NCBI GenBank assembly: GCA_022393335.1
Contig: JAJEKB010019224.1
Span: forward strand, 253,274-317,273
DNA length: 64,000 nt
Direction: 5' to 3'
From: Macrotrachela quadricornifera
Taxonomy: Eukaryota; Rotifera; Eurotatoria; Philodinida; Philodinidae
Below the pieces are notes generated by a model. It was not told where the DNA came from. It ran no database searches and saw nothing but the letters and a program-made list of their open reading frames with translations. Position numbers and translations under genes: made by a program. How positions within the stretch are numbered: the first letter of the stretch is position 1; each line of letters starts with the position of its first letter. This document shows positions 1-13,115 of this stretch, one piece after another.

Positions 1-571
1 AGCATAAATTATTAGTACAAATATTAGGGGAATGTAAAATGAAAGCATTGTTGCAAATAATTGATAATGTAATGTTTGATTTACTTCACAAGTAGGAAGA
101 TTCGCTGATGGACCTGAAATAATATTTCAAAATGAAAAAATGTTTAATTTCATCTTTCTTAATTCTATTTAAAATAGAATCAAAAAACAATCCATTGAAA
201 TTAAGAACTAATAAAAAACTAGTTTAGTCACGTGAGAATAAATTACCTCAAAGCAATTGAATAGAGATCAAACACAGATTCAAGACGTTTGAATTATAGG
301 GTATATTAAACTAAATTTGAATCATGTTTGCCAAATATATCGCAACTAATGTCTATCAAGTGTAAGAACTTCTGAACTCAGATTCGGTTCTAAGTTGGAT
401 TCGATGATCACTTGTCGCAGTGATCATCTCGTGTCACACTTCAATATCTGTCACGAAATGTATTACATGCAACACATTTTATATTAATATATAACAAACA
501 AATTTATATATTTAAAAAAATCTAATTAGTTCACAAGAATCTTATAAATGTTTCTTATATTTAATACATAC
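1..571. other. Intronic or flanking DNA left of the GPCR exons
   Basis: This should be intron 2 of the GPCR, read on the minus strand from the donor at 571-570. I see no further receptor exon here: no reading frame carries TM5-TM7 motifs. A perfect small hairpin lies at 402-427, with 10-nt arms (GATGATCACT / AGTGATCATC) around a 6-nt loop. Its function is unknown and it may be chance. Confidence 0.5.
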
Positions 572-1412
572 GTCCCCAGAAAATGGGTGGTAATGAAACA
601 AGTGCACTGAGTATCCAAACACCAGCAATCATAAATGAAAGTAATTTAACTTTACGCATTGGAGCATATTTAAATGGATGATTAATAATACAATAACGAT
701 CAATTGAAATAACGAGAAAATTTAATATTGATGAAGTACATAAAAGAACATCAGTTGATGTCCATATGTCACACATAACCGAACCTAATATCCATCTATT
801 ATTAGATATTTGAAGCACTAAAAAAAGAAATAAATTAAATAAATTTATTATATATGTATATAAATTATTAATGAATTTACCCGTTGCCAATGGCATAATA
901 AATAAACCGACGAAAATGTCACTAACAGCAAGACTAACAATAAGAATATTTGATGCTGTTTGTAATTTTCGTACAAGACAAACGGCAAGTATGACAACAA
1001 GATTTCCAATTATTGTTAAAGCACATAATAATGAACAAATAGTAATAATTATAACTAAAAGTACAAGATTACGTGTTTCTGATTGTGGATGTTGTGAAAT
1101 ATTTGTTTTATTAATAAGTTCATCATTTGTTGTTGATGATAATAATGGAATTGTTGTTTGTATTCGTCTTCGAGGAGTATTAAATATTGTTGTTGTTCCA
1201 TTTATTGGTATAATGGAAGATGAAGATGGAATTCGTTGTTGTTGTTGTTGATAGTATTGATTGACAACGTGTTGTTCGACAGCAGCAACTGATGAAAGTA
1301 ATGAAACAATCGATAAAAACGAAATAAATATTGATGTACGTCTTGAATAAACTGTTAAATGAAATATTGTCGACGATAGTCGACTGATTCGACGACCGTA
1401 TGAAAACGCCAA
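572..1412 (-). CDS. Biogenic-amine-type class A GPCR, 5' exons only (partial)
   Basis: Two exons are visible: 1412..881 and 817..572, separated by a 63-nt intron (880..818, both junctions phase 1). The second exon ends at a good donor (GTATGTATT), so the rest of the gene lies off the left edge or beyond a long intron. The 259 visible residues hold TM1-TM4. GN in TM1 (N137), LAVSD in TM2 (D165), MPLA, Cys193, Asp200 (the amine-binding D3.32, seven residues after the Cys) and DRY at 217-219 are all present. Removing the intron restores the family pattern of PLA-x(n)-RW-x(n)-CDIW. The N-terminus is long (about 115 residues) with a hydrophobic stretch at 28-45, a short Gln run and N-glycosylation sites. 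D3.32 and DRY support an aminergic receptor (dopamine, serotonin, octopamine or similar). The subtype cannot be set without TM5-TM7. The start is the first in-frame ATG; M1 is not independently supported. Confidence 0.85.
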
Positions 1413-3626
1413 TATCGACTCTAAAATTAAAACAAGAAATTTCTTCTTTTTTTTTTCATTCAGATTAAAATGATAATTTATTCATCAATAGTTTTTCTTT
1501 TCTTTATTAATAAATAAAGAAATATATGATAAATACACTTTTTTATACTCAAGAGATTATTAGTTATTTATATTGACAACTTATATATATATATATATAT
1601 ATCTATATTTTTTACAGTAGAATAAGACTATTATTATTAACGCCCACATATCCTCACAGCCTGCCTTCCCAGAAAGATAAGTAACATATATGAATGATTC
1701 TTCTTTTATAAATCTTTTTTTTTTCTGGAAACTGGTGATAACGACTTAAATGTATGGAGAAATATCTACGAACAATTTCAAGGATTGTATCAATACAACA
1801 ACAACAAATCTATATTTATTAATATTTACAATAGTATGCAATTTATTCAATAAAATCTAATTGGAATAATGTCTTGAATGTATTCATATATCATTTTAAG
1901 TAAGATATTATTTTAAATCTATGAAAAACTATCAATGAATTTTAGAAAATTTATATAAAGAATTTCATTATATATTTACCTGCATGATTATATAAATACA
2001 TTTAATTAATTTTGTGATATAAACTTGAAATTATCTAAGTCATTGTTTTACATTGAAAATGTTTTACAATATGAGAACTTGTGTATTTTCAATTATAAAA
2101 TTTGGTGAGTTTAATACACTTTTTTTAAAGTGAAATTATCAGAATCATACCTTTAATACAAAAAAAATGCGAGAACGAACGATTTTTAATCATATTTTTT
2201 AATCGAAATTCATAAAAAAAAGTATTGGGCAATTTTATATCAAGTAGTTTTATATGATCATTGGTAAATATATAATGAATATCATAAAACTCTTTTAAAA
2301 AAAAAACTTTTTCAAATTTTTCTTAACAGTTTTATATATTATTCTTATTTTTTAAATAGTCTCTTATGATAAAGTAATGACGATATAAAAATACATACAA
2401 GAAATTGTTACAATTATATTCCAATGAGTATGTCGCATGCTGTTGTGTAGATGCTAGTAAATATAATCTGGTTTTCTTTTTATGTGCAAATATAATCCTT
2501 AAGGGTATTAGTAGATATTTCTTGGTGCTATTTAGATTGTTATTACAAGTTTCGAGGAAAAAAAATTTATGGAGAAAAAATTAATAATAAATGATACTTA
2601 GTCATGTTAAAAAAAAAGGCAGTTATGAATATCTGTGGGTGTTAGTGAACATAACATATTTAAGTGTAGGTGTTAGTCAAAGTAGTTTTTATTCCACTTT
2701 GATATGTCGGATGTATGAAATGTTAATATAAATTATTAATATCGCACTAAATATTACTTTTTATAAGTTTTGACATAGCATCATCAATTACAGAGTAAAA
2801 CAATCTGTATTCTTTTTTTTCTTTATATGTCTTCATTTTCATTGAAAACGTAACACCTGTATGTATTCAATACTTATGTTATTAATTATCGTTTCTTTTT
2901 TTTTTACCATTCTATATAATTAGTATAAAAACTTTTAAATAGATATATGTTTTACTTTTTTATTCATCTGTATATATATATATATATATATGCATATAAT
3001 AATATAACAAGAAAAGGTAAATATACTTTATTAGTTTTTTTTGTATTGTATCGACAAATAAGAGTCATGTTTTATTTCTTATTCGATTGTTTAATCAAAA
3101 AACTTTTTATTGAAAAAAATGAATCGTTATGCCTGGAAGCATATTAATAAAAAAAACTCCTTGTCCAAAGTATAAGTACTTAACCAATATATATATATAT
3201 ATATATTTCTAATATATTCATGTATTATAGATCTTTTATTTAAACCGATTGAATATAATATATCTACTCGTTATCTCATTTAACATCGATAAAATATATC
3301 TTAAATTGAACTAGAAAACACGCACATTTTCATGTTATGAGAAAATCAATGTTAGTATTAGTTTTTATCTGTCTATATATAGATCTATTATGTCGACGAA
3401 TAAACGTAATATATCGCCTTAAGCGTTAGAAAATTTCTCTAAAGTTTAACGAAGTCATTTTATTTAAAATATTTACCATAACTTTTCATCGTGCATCGTC
3501 GACAATAATAAAGATGAACACAGGAGGACGACGATGACGACGACGACGACGACAACAACAAAGTAACAAGATAATTGATATATAATAATATAGTTAGCAG
3601 TAAATGAAGGCTTTATCTAAAAATAA

Positions 3627-3657
<31 letters not shown>

Positions 3658-4150
3658 GTAGCTGAAAAAACAATATAATAGATTTCATCAATTTAATAAT
3701 CTCCTTTACTGTTCTCATAACATCAATATATTTTGACAAACTTTGCTTTTATGAATAAGAAAAAAAAGAAAATACGCTTTTCAAGGGTAAAAAAAAAGTT
3801 TCTTCTTATATTACAATGTCTTTCCTGCTGTGTACATTATTACAGCAAAATAATAGTTGTATCCCTCTGTGATCTTTTGTTGTTTATTGTTATTACTAGA
3901 AGAGAATCGTCAATATATATATATATATATACATATTATATATATATATATAAATGTTGACGAGCGAGATATGACAGATAACAACGATGTTAAGTAATTT
4001 CATATGAGAGACTTAAAAACAAAAGACTATCTCGAATATTGCCTGTCTATCTTGTCATATTCACTTTGCATTTAGATACGATTCACGTGTTGCAATACCC
4101 ATTCAACAGCTATTATTCGATATGATGAGAAAGAAGTAATAGAAAAAAAA
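1413..4150. other. AT-rich non-coding DNA upstream of the GPCR, with microsatellites
   Basis: No supported gene. The stretch has poly-A/T tracts and simple repeats: (TA)n at about 1582-1602, 2971-2992, 3188-3207 and 3912-3932, a GAC-type trinucleotide run at about 3526-3560, and (AAT)n at about 3629-3657. Short open frames here translate to homopolymeric or low-complexity peptides and are not credible genes. Confidence 0.6.
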
Positions 4151-7100
4151 AAAAGAAAAAAAATGAAGAAAACTTGTCGTTCTCGTCTTTCGTGTATAGT
4201 AGTGGGTCGACTGGTTGTTACAACAATTAGGAAGAACTCTCTTCTCTTTTTCTTCTACTTGTTCTTCTTTTCTGCTTTCCTTCTTCCTTCAATCTCTCTT
4301 GCATCTCCATTAGCGTGTATATGTAGTAGCGGCCAATTTGAATGCATGGCCAAGTTCGGGCAAGCGAGAACGACCCGAAGAGAGGAAAGCACAAGCGCTC
4401 GCGTCAACCAAACTACCATCTATAGAATGATGATGAATGCTTGTAGGGCAGGCAAACAGCATCGACTGCTACATAAGAACAAGCAAAGCAGGAAGAAGAA
4501 GATAAGATTGATTTGACGGGCAGGCAAGATGCTTTACACATGCACTTGGCAATGTGCGACCACTGTGTCTATAATTCCTTCGTTTTTTTTTTTCTTATAA
4601 TAGTAACGGTAACAGTTCTACGTCTTTCATCCGCTAGTTGAATGACGTCCTTCATGTAACATGAATGTGCGCACATAGATACACACATCAAATGTATCTA
4701 TCTCTAAATGCGACATGGTATAGCGTTAGCAAAAGATCATCACTAGTTGTTGTATTGATATATTATTTCTGTTTCTTTTCAACAGTCGTAAATATACGAA
4801 TAACAGCAACCAATCTATCGATCTCGTTTTTTATTCTTTATTTCGCGCTTTTAATGACAGGAAAGAACTCACTAGGGACACGTATGTAAGCGAACAAACA
4901 ACAAACGTTCTGAACCTTCTAGTATTCTTTTTCATTCTATTTTACAAATACAATCAACATCAATCGTTAGATTACTCAAAGTATAAATAGATATATGTTC
5001 ATCTGCTTCAAAAAACAACAAAAATACAATCTAGCAATTACTATGAATAGTTGATAAAGTAGAATGATCATCATTATTAAAATACAATCTTCTATTTGTT
5101 TACTCAAATACCTGATATAGAAGAAGAAAAACTATCGTTAGAAGAGAATATATGTTTGAGAAGAGCAAACATTATTTATTATTATTGTCAAACAGAAGAA
5201 AAAAAAAGAGAAAGAAATATTGACATCCGACAATCTTGATCTTTATACAGCTGATTATTTTTTCTGTAAACAATTCATATCTTAGAGGACATTAAGAAAT
5301 TCTTTAAACAATGTCTAAATATATCTTTAGATAAAATAATTGTAACTTATATAGTAACTAAAAATAGATATAATTACTATCCATTTCTTACGTAAGAAAT
5401 ATGACGCGAGAAATTATCGCATCATCTGAAGTAATAGGCTAAGGTCTCTCAATTTATTAAAGTAGTTTATCTTATTTTCAAGGCTATATTTTTATTTTTT
5501 TCTCAAACTTATTACATTTTCAACTATACAAAATAAACTAAATTTGTAAAATATAATCTTTCTTAGTATATCAACATTAATATGTATATAATATACTATG
5601 TAACTTACGACGATTCCAAATGACTGAACGAATATATGAATAAGTGAAGCCTGCAGCGCATTGCACTACATGAGATGCTACGCACGAGCAAACGTTGATG
5701 CTGATTTTCTAAAAGAGAGATGAGAGCTTTTCTTCTCTTTTCCAAGATGTCTGTCTAACATCAAGCTTCCGGCTCTTGCTCTCCTAGTCTCTTTCTATGC
5801 TAGTGCGCATCTAACAACAGCAAGATATTATTGAAAACTCATTTTCTCCTTCTCTCTTTCTCTGTATGCAAAAGTTCTGTCGTTCTTTTCCTTCCATGAC
5901 AACGCTGAACGAGTGAAGACAACGATGACGCCCTAATTTGTTCAACTCCACCGACTTTCGCCGCTATTCGACTAACTGAATGAATGTGTATGTGTGTATG
6001 TGTGGCAATAGTCGGCTGATTTCTGATATATAGAAAAACGATCCATAACACGAGTAGTTTACATTTCCATGGTTTATCTCAAAGGCAAAATCGATGTCGA
6101 CACTAGAGACGTGACACAAAAAGTATCACGAAATCTTCGATTGTCACTTCGAATAGAAAGAAAAACTAGAAGAATCATCATTATTTTTGGCAACCACCTG
6201 ATGCCATCATTGTCATTCTCTTATTCGCATGTGACACGCAATACATCATTGTTCATTACTAAGACTACATTATCATTTTTTTTTTCTTTTCTCATCATTC
6301 TGATTATCATTATTAGCAATACGAGACAGATAGTAGTTGTACGATCAACTATAAAAAAATAAAAACTTACGACAGTTTATACCAATTGACGACATCAAGC
6401 TCAACAACAAGCTCGTCCGGTCAACATGCAAACAACAACATAAATATATACAGATTCCTTTTTGCTCTTTTTCTCTCTCTTTCTCTTATGCGCGTTGACA
6501 ACTTTCATCGTACTTCTTTTTCTATTGCGAGCGTGCGCGCTTGATAAAGGAAACATATGCAGCAATAGTGAGAGCGAATATCTATTTTTTTCCTTGCTTC
6601 TCTTTCTTTGCATACTCGCGCATTTGTCAGGCTCTTAGCCGAAGAACTCGGTCGGTGGCGCTGTATCGGAAATGGTCGTCGTGGAGGCGAAAAAGTGGGG
6701 GTCGTCTTTCTTTTTAAAAGCATGCGCGTACGCGCAAATACATCACTAGCTACAGTCGCAGCATTCGTAACAGAAGAAGGAAGAAAAAAAAGAAAGAGAA
6801 TAACAGAGAAAGAAAGCTAGAAAAGGAAATATATATATATATACACGCGTACGTTGGGACCCGGTGACAAGGGAAAAAAAGGAAAAAGAAAGTATTTGTC
6901 GATATTAATTATTTTTTTGCTTCTTCTCCGTTTTGAACAACACTAATAGCATACAAGATCAGCAACGACAGAAGAGCAAAAACGAACGGTCCCGGAAAGA
7001 GCAGACGAAAGAAAGTAATATATGTATGTGTGTTTCTCTTCATTCAAGAAACATACCGCTTATAACAATTGAATCCATAGTTGAACGTAGCAATAATGAA

Positions 7101-7800
7101 AATAAATATATACGAAGAAACAATCAGCATCATTAGTGGCGTATACGTGTGCGTGCGTAGGCAATGTAGAGAAAAGAGTATGCCCCAGAAATCGATTCGT
7201 CATGCCTGTCTCTACGCCCGATCTACTACCTCAAGGGAATCATTTATCTTCTGAGTTATTAGTTAAAGTACAAAAGCTTAAATTTTGAGCAATCTATTTC
7301 TTGTCACTATATCCATTAACAATACGTGAACATCGAATTGGTTTGATCTTATTCAAAAGAAAGATCCGATCTCGTTTCATTCATAGAAAGCAAAACTACT
7401 TGATCATGCACAAAGTGACAGATAGTCGTTCGTTCATTTTTTTTCCGATTCTATCCTTATCGCCTTGATTCTATCAACAAGACAGTGTGTGTGTGTGTGT
7501 GCTATGGCTTAATCTTATTTCGATTTATGTTACTAGAATACACATACATATAGATATACAAATTTATGTTATTTTGGTCGATGCTTGTCTCTCTTTCTTT
7601 TTCTCTAACTAAATGACGGGTGTCTGTCGTCGTTCTCGCTCGAACATCATTTGACAAAAGAATTTTGTTGTGCGATAGTAGACGACTTGTATTCGGATAA
7701 ACATAATTGCGTTTTTTCTTTGCCAACTCATGTCTACAATGATACACTACGGAAAGAAGACAATAACTAACTATTGCCTTGTTCGTGCATCTCATCTTCT
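4151..7800. promoter_or_regulatory. GC/CpG-richer upstream block, probable 5' regulatory region of the GPCR
   Basis: The composition changes here. Many CpG-containing words appear (for example GCATGCGCGTACGCGC around 6720-6735 and the CpG-rich stretch 6640-6700), together with pyrimidine-rich tracts and a (GT)n run at about 7486-7502. Several 70-117-codon open frames exist on both strands but overlap each other, are basic or low complexity, and match no family I know. The block is upstream of the minus-strand GPCR and ahead of CFAP206. The simplest reading is promoter/5'-UTR-exon DNA of the GPCR. This is inference from position and composition only. Confidence 0.3.
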
Positions 7801-8463
7801 CGTCTCAGAAAAAGCAATAATAACGACAACGTCAAATAACAAAAAAAAAAGAAGACAAATAAAAGGAGAGACTGGTATGCAGATTGTTTCATATTGTTAA
7901 TATTAGTACAAACCATTCAATCATTGTCAAGAATAGTTAGTTAATATTTCTACTTGAATTACAAGAATATATACGATCTTGTTTCACTGATTATGAGCGA
8001 CCTCTAATAATTTATTATAGACATATAACTAAATTATGTTAATTGAGATTGAATTTATATTTATTTTAATTTTTAATCTATACAATTTCAAATTTAAATA
8101 TGTGAAAAAAATAAAACTAATGACTATAAAATTTTCAAAAAGTTGCTAAGAAACAATAATAAATGAAAACTAGCAAATGGCATTTAATAATACAGATATA
8201 TAAACATACCATTAATAAATAGAGAATATTGTTTTTGCTTTATTAGTATTGTAATTAATTGATTTGAAATCTGATTAAAAGTAGGTCTATTTAAAAAAAC
8301 TTGCTTTCAATTTTTAAGTTTTGGGGAATGTATTAAAACAGAATTTTTTCAAAAATAATTCACATCTCTACAAAGATAATGAAACACATTGTGTTTTTTT
8401 TTGCAATTTTGATGAACAAAAAAAAGGTATTTTTTATTGCACTTTAGACAAAAAAAACCGATC
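7801..8463. other. AT-rich spacer upstream of CFAP206
   Basis: No gene seen. A T-rich tract ending in ACTTTAG at 8441-8447 lies about 16 nt before the CFAP206 ATG. It could be a 5'-UTR intron acceptor or a spliced-leader trans-splice acceptor. Confidence 0.4.
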
Positions 8464-11400
8464 ATGAGTACTGGCACTGCTAATCGCATACAAGCTGAAG
8501 GTGTTATTAAAAATATTATTCGAGAAATTGTTCAAGAATGTGCATCTCGCGGTGAAGGTTCGCTATTAATTGCAATTATTTTCTTATTCATAATTAATAG
8601 TTTTAAAAATTTAGGTGTATCTGAAACATTAGTAGCATTTATTGTTAAAGCCGTTGTACTTGAACCACAAAATGATTTTCAAGTTGATCGTGTTCTTGCT
8701 TCGGATGATGTTCAACGTCTTATTGATTTGTGTGTTAAACGTTTACTTGATAGTAAATCTTCATCGCTTGATACAATTAAAATGCAAGTCTATTTTGATA
8801 TGAATTATACAACACGTGATGAATTTCTAACTGAACATCGACGTGTACTTGGTAATGAAATAAAAAACAAAAAAAAATAAAGAATTTTATTTTATTTTAA
8901 ATTTAGAAACTCGTCTTCAACCAATTTTACGTGAAATAACCGATAATCGAGCATCAACAAAAGATGAACTTGAAGCTCTTTATCGAAAAATTGTTTCAAG
9001 TGTATTACTTCGATCTGGACTTGGTTCACCAACAGGTTAAATTTTCATTTTGATCATAGAAAAAACAAACAAAGAATATATTCATTTTAGATATATCTGT
9101 TGTACGTGAAGCAACAGCTGCTTTACAAAGCGTTTTTCCACAAACAGAATTAGGTAATTTTCTAAGTTTATCAAAACGAGATAAAGATCGACAATTAGTT
9201 GAATTAACACAAATTGTTACTGGTATTCGTTTATTTAATAAAGAATGTGGAAAAGGTGGTGAAGGAATTGATAATTTACCAGGTAAATAAATGTTAATTT
9301 TTATTAAAATAATTTAATGTGATTTTTATAGCTATATTGAATGAAGCTATACCAGCAACATTAAAAGAAATTCAACAACAAACAGATGATGCTATTGATT
9401 CAAGTGAAAAATTTATTGCTATATTAGATACAATGACAACATTAGCACAAAAACAATTAAGTAAAGATGCTACTAAAAATAAAGTTCAAGAATCAATGAT
9501 TAATTCTCGACAACTTGAACTTTATCTTAATATACTTTCACGTGATGTTCAACAAAGTGCACGTGAAGTTGAAGAATTATTATCACAATTTAAAGCTCGT
9601 TTAGATCAACTTAAAACAACAATACAAAATAAAACAGCGTTAGTAATAAAAATTTATTAATTAGATTAATATAAAATAGAATTATTCATAACAAATTTTA
9701 CAATAAAAACAGTTGAGTATTTCTACTATTGTTCAGTTAAATCGACTAATATAGTGATAGATGTTTATTCAACATAGAGATGTACATCGTAACTAAGAAA
9801 ACTCCTTTCTCGACGAAAAAAGTAATAGCAAAGTACCAATTAACATAAGTTATGTGAACAAATTGGTTTACTTATATGATAAATTAACTTGTTTAGGTGA
9901 ATATTCTTACAGCAAGTTATTTTTCTACAAGAGAGTTATGTAAAAAATTTTACTAATAGAAACATATTCAATTTCTTGTAAAAAGTGAAGATGAACATTT
10001 TATTTTAACTTAAGATGTTCTGACAATTAGAAAATATTTAATAAAATTTGATTTTCTTTTTAGACTAATTACTTTGTTGTTTTACTTTTAATTGAATATA
10101 AAAAATACAGAGATATTCCCGAAGATATCAATATTCAACTTGGAAATGAGGTGAACGCGCGCTATTACGATTTTCAAAATGTTTTTGGCAGTACGACTGC
10201 TAAAATATAAGTCAAATTTGATATTAGACGGAGACGATTCGTGGAAGTAATGCACATCTTTCTCTAAACAAAACACCAGTACATTTGATTGAATCACGTA
10301 ATACTTTATTATAAAACTACTTGTAGATTTTACTGTAATTCGTCAAATCTTAAGATAGCATCTTGTTTTTTTTTCTGTATACTTACAAATATAAATATTA
10401 TTACAGTTCTTATTTGCTGTTTATAGATTATATAGCTAGACTGAATCCAGGATAAAAGTTTTCTAAAAGAATTCGAGGCAGTTAGCCTTCATTAGCGTTA
10501 TATTAGAATTATAAATTAGATATACATGTTAACTCATAAGTCCACAAAGGAAGTTTATGTGAATAATTTAAATGGATAATACTTTTTTTAAAATAATATT
10601 ATAGTATATTTTTAGAAGTTTTATTCCATATAATTTAGTTTAAAGATAATATTGAAAATGATTAACTTCAATTGAAAAACACAAATCTATTCTTTGTAAA
10701 AGATCTGAAAAAAAATACTGCAAAAAGTTTCTTTCCGAATTAATTTATTTCTACTATTGATTTTCAATTTATATTTATCAATAAATCTCTATAATAAAAA
10801 GTAGTTTCAGCTTAATCTTATAAATCTTTCAATGTGTTGTCGTTCATGAAATAAATAAGACTGTTGTACCAGCTAATATATTCGATAGCGACTCAATTTT
10901 ACAAACACTTTAAACTTGGTGTATCAAGATGAACTTGTAGTTTTTGTTGTTTCAATACAACAGAATCAACATAAATATCTTTTTTTTTAAATTTAGAGTG
11001 CCTACAGCTCAAGTTTATCCACAATTTATGCATTTGGCTTCAATATGGTTTGGTTTTCAAGATGAAATGGTTTTACTTAGTGTACTTTCAAATATATGTA
11101 AAATAAAAAATTGTTCCAAAAATTTTTGTTTTATAATAATTTTCTTTTAGTATATAGTCTTGAACCATATACAGTTAATTCTAAAGAATTATTAGCTGAT
11201 GATGCTATCAGAAAATGTTTAGCTAAAGTATCAATCGTAACTGATCAACAACGTTTACGAGCTAATAATGGTGGTGTTGTTGTACAACCAGAAGAACGTA
11301 ATACTGAAGGAATTTGGTACTATCATGACACAACAAAAAATTTTGATAAATTACCATTAATGTACAAAGGTAAAAATGTACAGCTCTGGATATAGATCTT

Positions 11401-13115
11401 TTCTTTCTCGGCTTGCAGCCATCATAAAATCTAGACATTTGAAAATTTGTATGTATATATTGTAACAAGTATATGGGGTAGTAATACTATCAAAATTCCA
11501 ATTGCTTGAACGAAAACAAAGTTACAAACGGATCGTGCTTAATTTTTACTCTAAGTAATATAATCTAAAAACACCTCGTACTAAAGTTTGTCCTATTTTT
11601 TCTCAAATATATAGTTAATTTTAATTATTTTTAGGCGAAACTATAGGCCAGTTCATGCACTTTCATTGCTCAAATAGTGACATCTTTGAATCCTTGTTAT
11701 TAGCACGATGATCATCAATGTATCATTTCTCTTTCTTACAATACTTGCTTTTGATACTTGCAGATAATACTACTAAACTATAAAAAAAAGCTTCTCTGGA
11801 AGTTTTAGGTCAATTCATTGAATTAGTGATGAATTGTTCCATTTTTTAAAGAACAATAGTTCTTGAATCAGTTAATAAATTCCCACAAAATTTGTATGAC
11901 AAATAGCTGGAACATGATACTATATAATAATAGGTCTCCTGATTCACATCGTGCATTTCCTTTAGATTTATGAGACTCAAACCAAAGATTAACATCATCC
12001 ATCATAACTTCATTCTCACTGAAGTAATTGTAATGTGGACAATACCATTGACCTACATTCTCGATAAAATATGTACACACAAATTTTCAAATCTTTAGTC
12101 TCTATGATAGCTAAGATTTAAGTGAGAGAGAAAACCTTTATGTAAGAATATATGGTCAAAATTCTTGAGAGTTTAAAATTTAAAGCACAAAATGTAAATG
12201 AAAGATTTGAATCATATATCTTTCCATTTATCGTTCATTATGATCTCAAAAGAAAATCCAAAAATTTATCTCAGATTTGTACTTATTCCATCGAAAATAA
12301 AGATATGCAAGATTAGAACCAATAAATACAATTTTTATAGAGATAGTGACCAAAGTCATGAGAAAAAACAGACTGGACCTAAAAACAACTTCATCTCATA
12401 CATCTCTAATTAAGAATAACATATATTTGTTTCTAAACTATCTATCTGATAAACAATAAAATATTGACTTCCATATTCTTTTTTTCTTTTAGGTTTTTGT
12501 GCCTATCATTTAGCCTTAAATGATTTTAAATTAATTCATGGTGATCCACGTATTGGTATTGTTCAAATCAATGATCGTTATTATACATTTAGTGAACCAA
12601 AAGATGCTATATTATTTAGTCGAAAACCTTCAACATATATTGAATCAATAGCAAATAATGCTAAATTAAATCCTGAACTTATTCAATTACTTGATTTACA
12701 TACACAATTTACAAATGTTGCAACATATGGTGATTTAACACAAGTTTCATCTAAACCACAAATGAAAGCTGATTTTGGTACACAAACAGATACACATTTT
12801 TATGAAAAAAATATTGTAAAAAATTATGAATGGAATGAATGGGAATTACGACGTAAAGCTTTAAAATTAGCTAATTTAAGAAGACGTCTTACAAAATCTG
12901 TTCAAACAAATATAAGTAATTTTCGACGAGAAAATTCTACACAAGTTTATTTACCAAAAGATCAATTTATTCAAACAAAACGAGATAATTATTCGAATGT
13001 ACCACAACCAAAAGTTTATTTAAGTGGTATTCGAGGACATAAACGATATGATGATGGACAATTTTTACCAGCTAATGTTAGAAAAGTTGATCTTACAGTT
13101 GATATTGATGAATAA
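8464..13115 (+). CDS. CFAP206: CFAP206, cilia- and flagella-associated protein 206
   Basis: Axonemal protein associated with radial spoke 2 of motile cilia. Exons: 8464..8557, 8615..8851, 8907..9035, 9091..9282, 9332..9638, 10997..11097, 11151..11369 and 12493..13115, summing to 1902 nt (633 aa; I recall about 620 aa for the vertebrate protein). It aligns along its whole length with CFAP206: the N-terminal QAEGVIKNIIREI and KMQVYFDMNYT blocks, TGIRLFNKECGKGGEGID, an FCAY block at the start of the last exon, and the C-terminal NEWELRRKALKLANLR. I chose the ATG at 8464 because homology begins there; the frame is open further upstream but without similarity. Intron 1 (8558..8614, 57 nt) is a multiple of three with no stop, so a naive ORF reads through it; family alignment shows it is an intron. 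Two introns exceed 1 kb. A polyadenylation signal AATAAA lies at about 13144. Confidence 0.95.
9639..10996. other. Long intron 5 of CFAP206
   Basis: 1.36 kb of AT-rich intron. The donor GTTAGT (phase 2) and the acceptor ATTTAG join ACA-GC to A-GTG, giving a continuous family match across the junction. I see no nested gene or clear inverted repeat inside. Confidence 0.7.
11370..12492. other. Long intron 7 of CFAP206
   Basis: 1.12 kb of AT-rich intron between donor GTAAAA (11370) and acceptor TTCTTTTAG (12492). Open frames of about 70 codons inside it are low complexity and not supported as genes. Confidence 0.7.

Noticed and set aside
871..1251. 126-codon plus-strand ORF
   Set aside because: Antisense shadow of the GPCR first exon, which has clear family motifs on the minus strand.
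4163..4516. 117-codon ORF with a signal-peptide-like hydrophobic stretch
   Set aside because: Phe/Leu run arises from a TTC/CTT-rich tract; the downstream part is basic and without conserved spacing or any known domain.
6401..6820. Overlapping ORFs on both strands in the CpG-richer block
   Set aside because: Mutually exclusive overlapping frames, Lys/Arg/Glu-rich, no recognisable domain; probably regulatory DNA.
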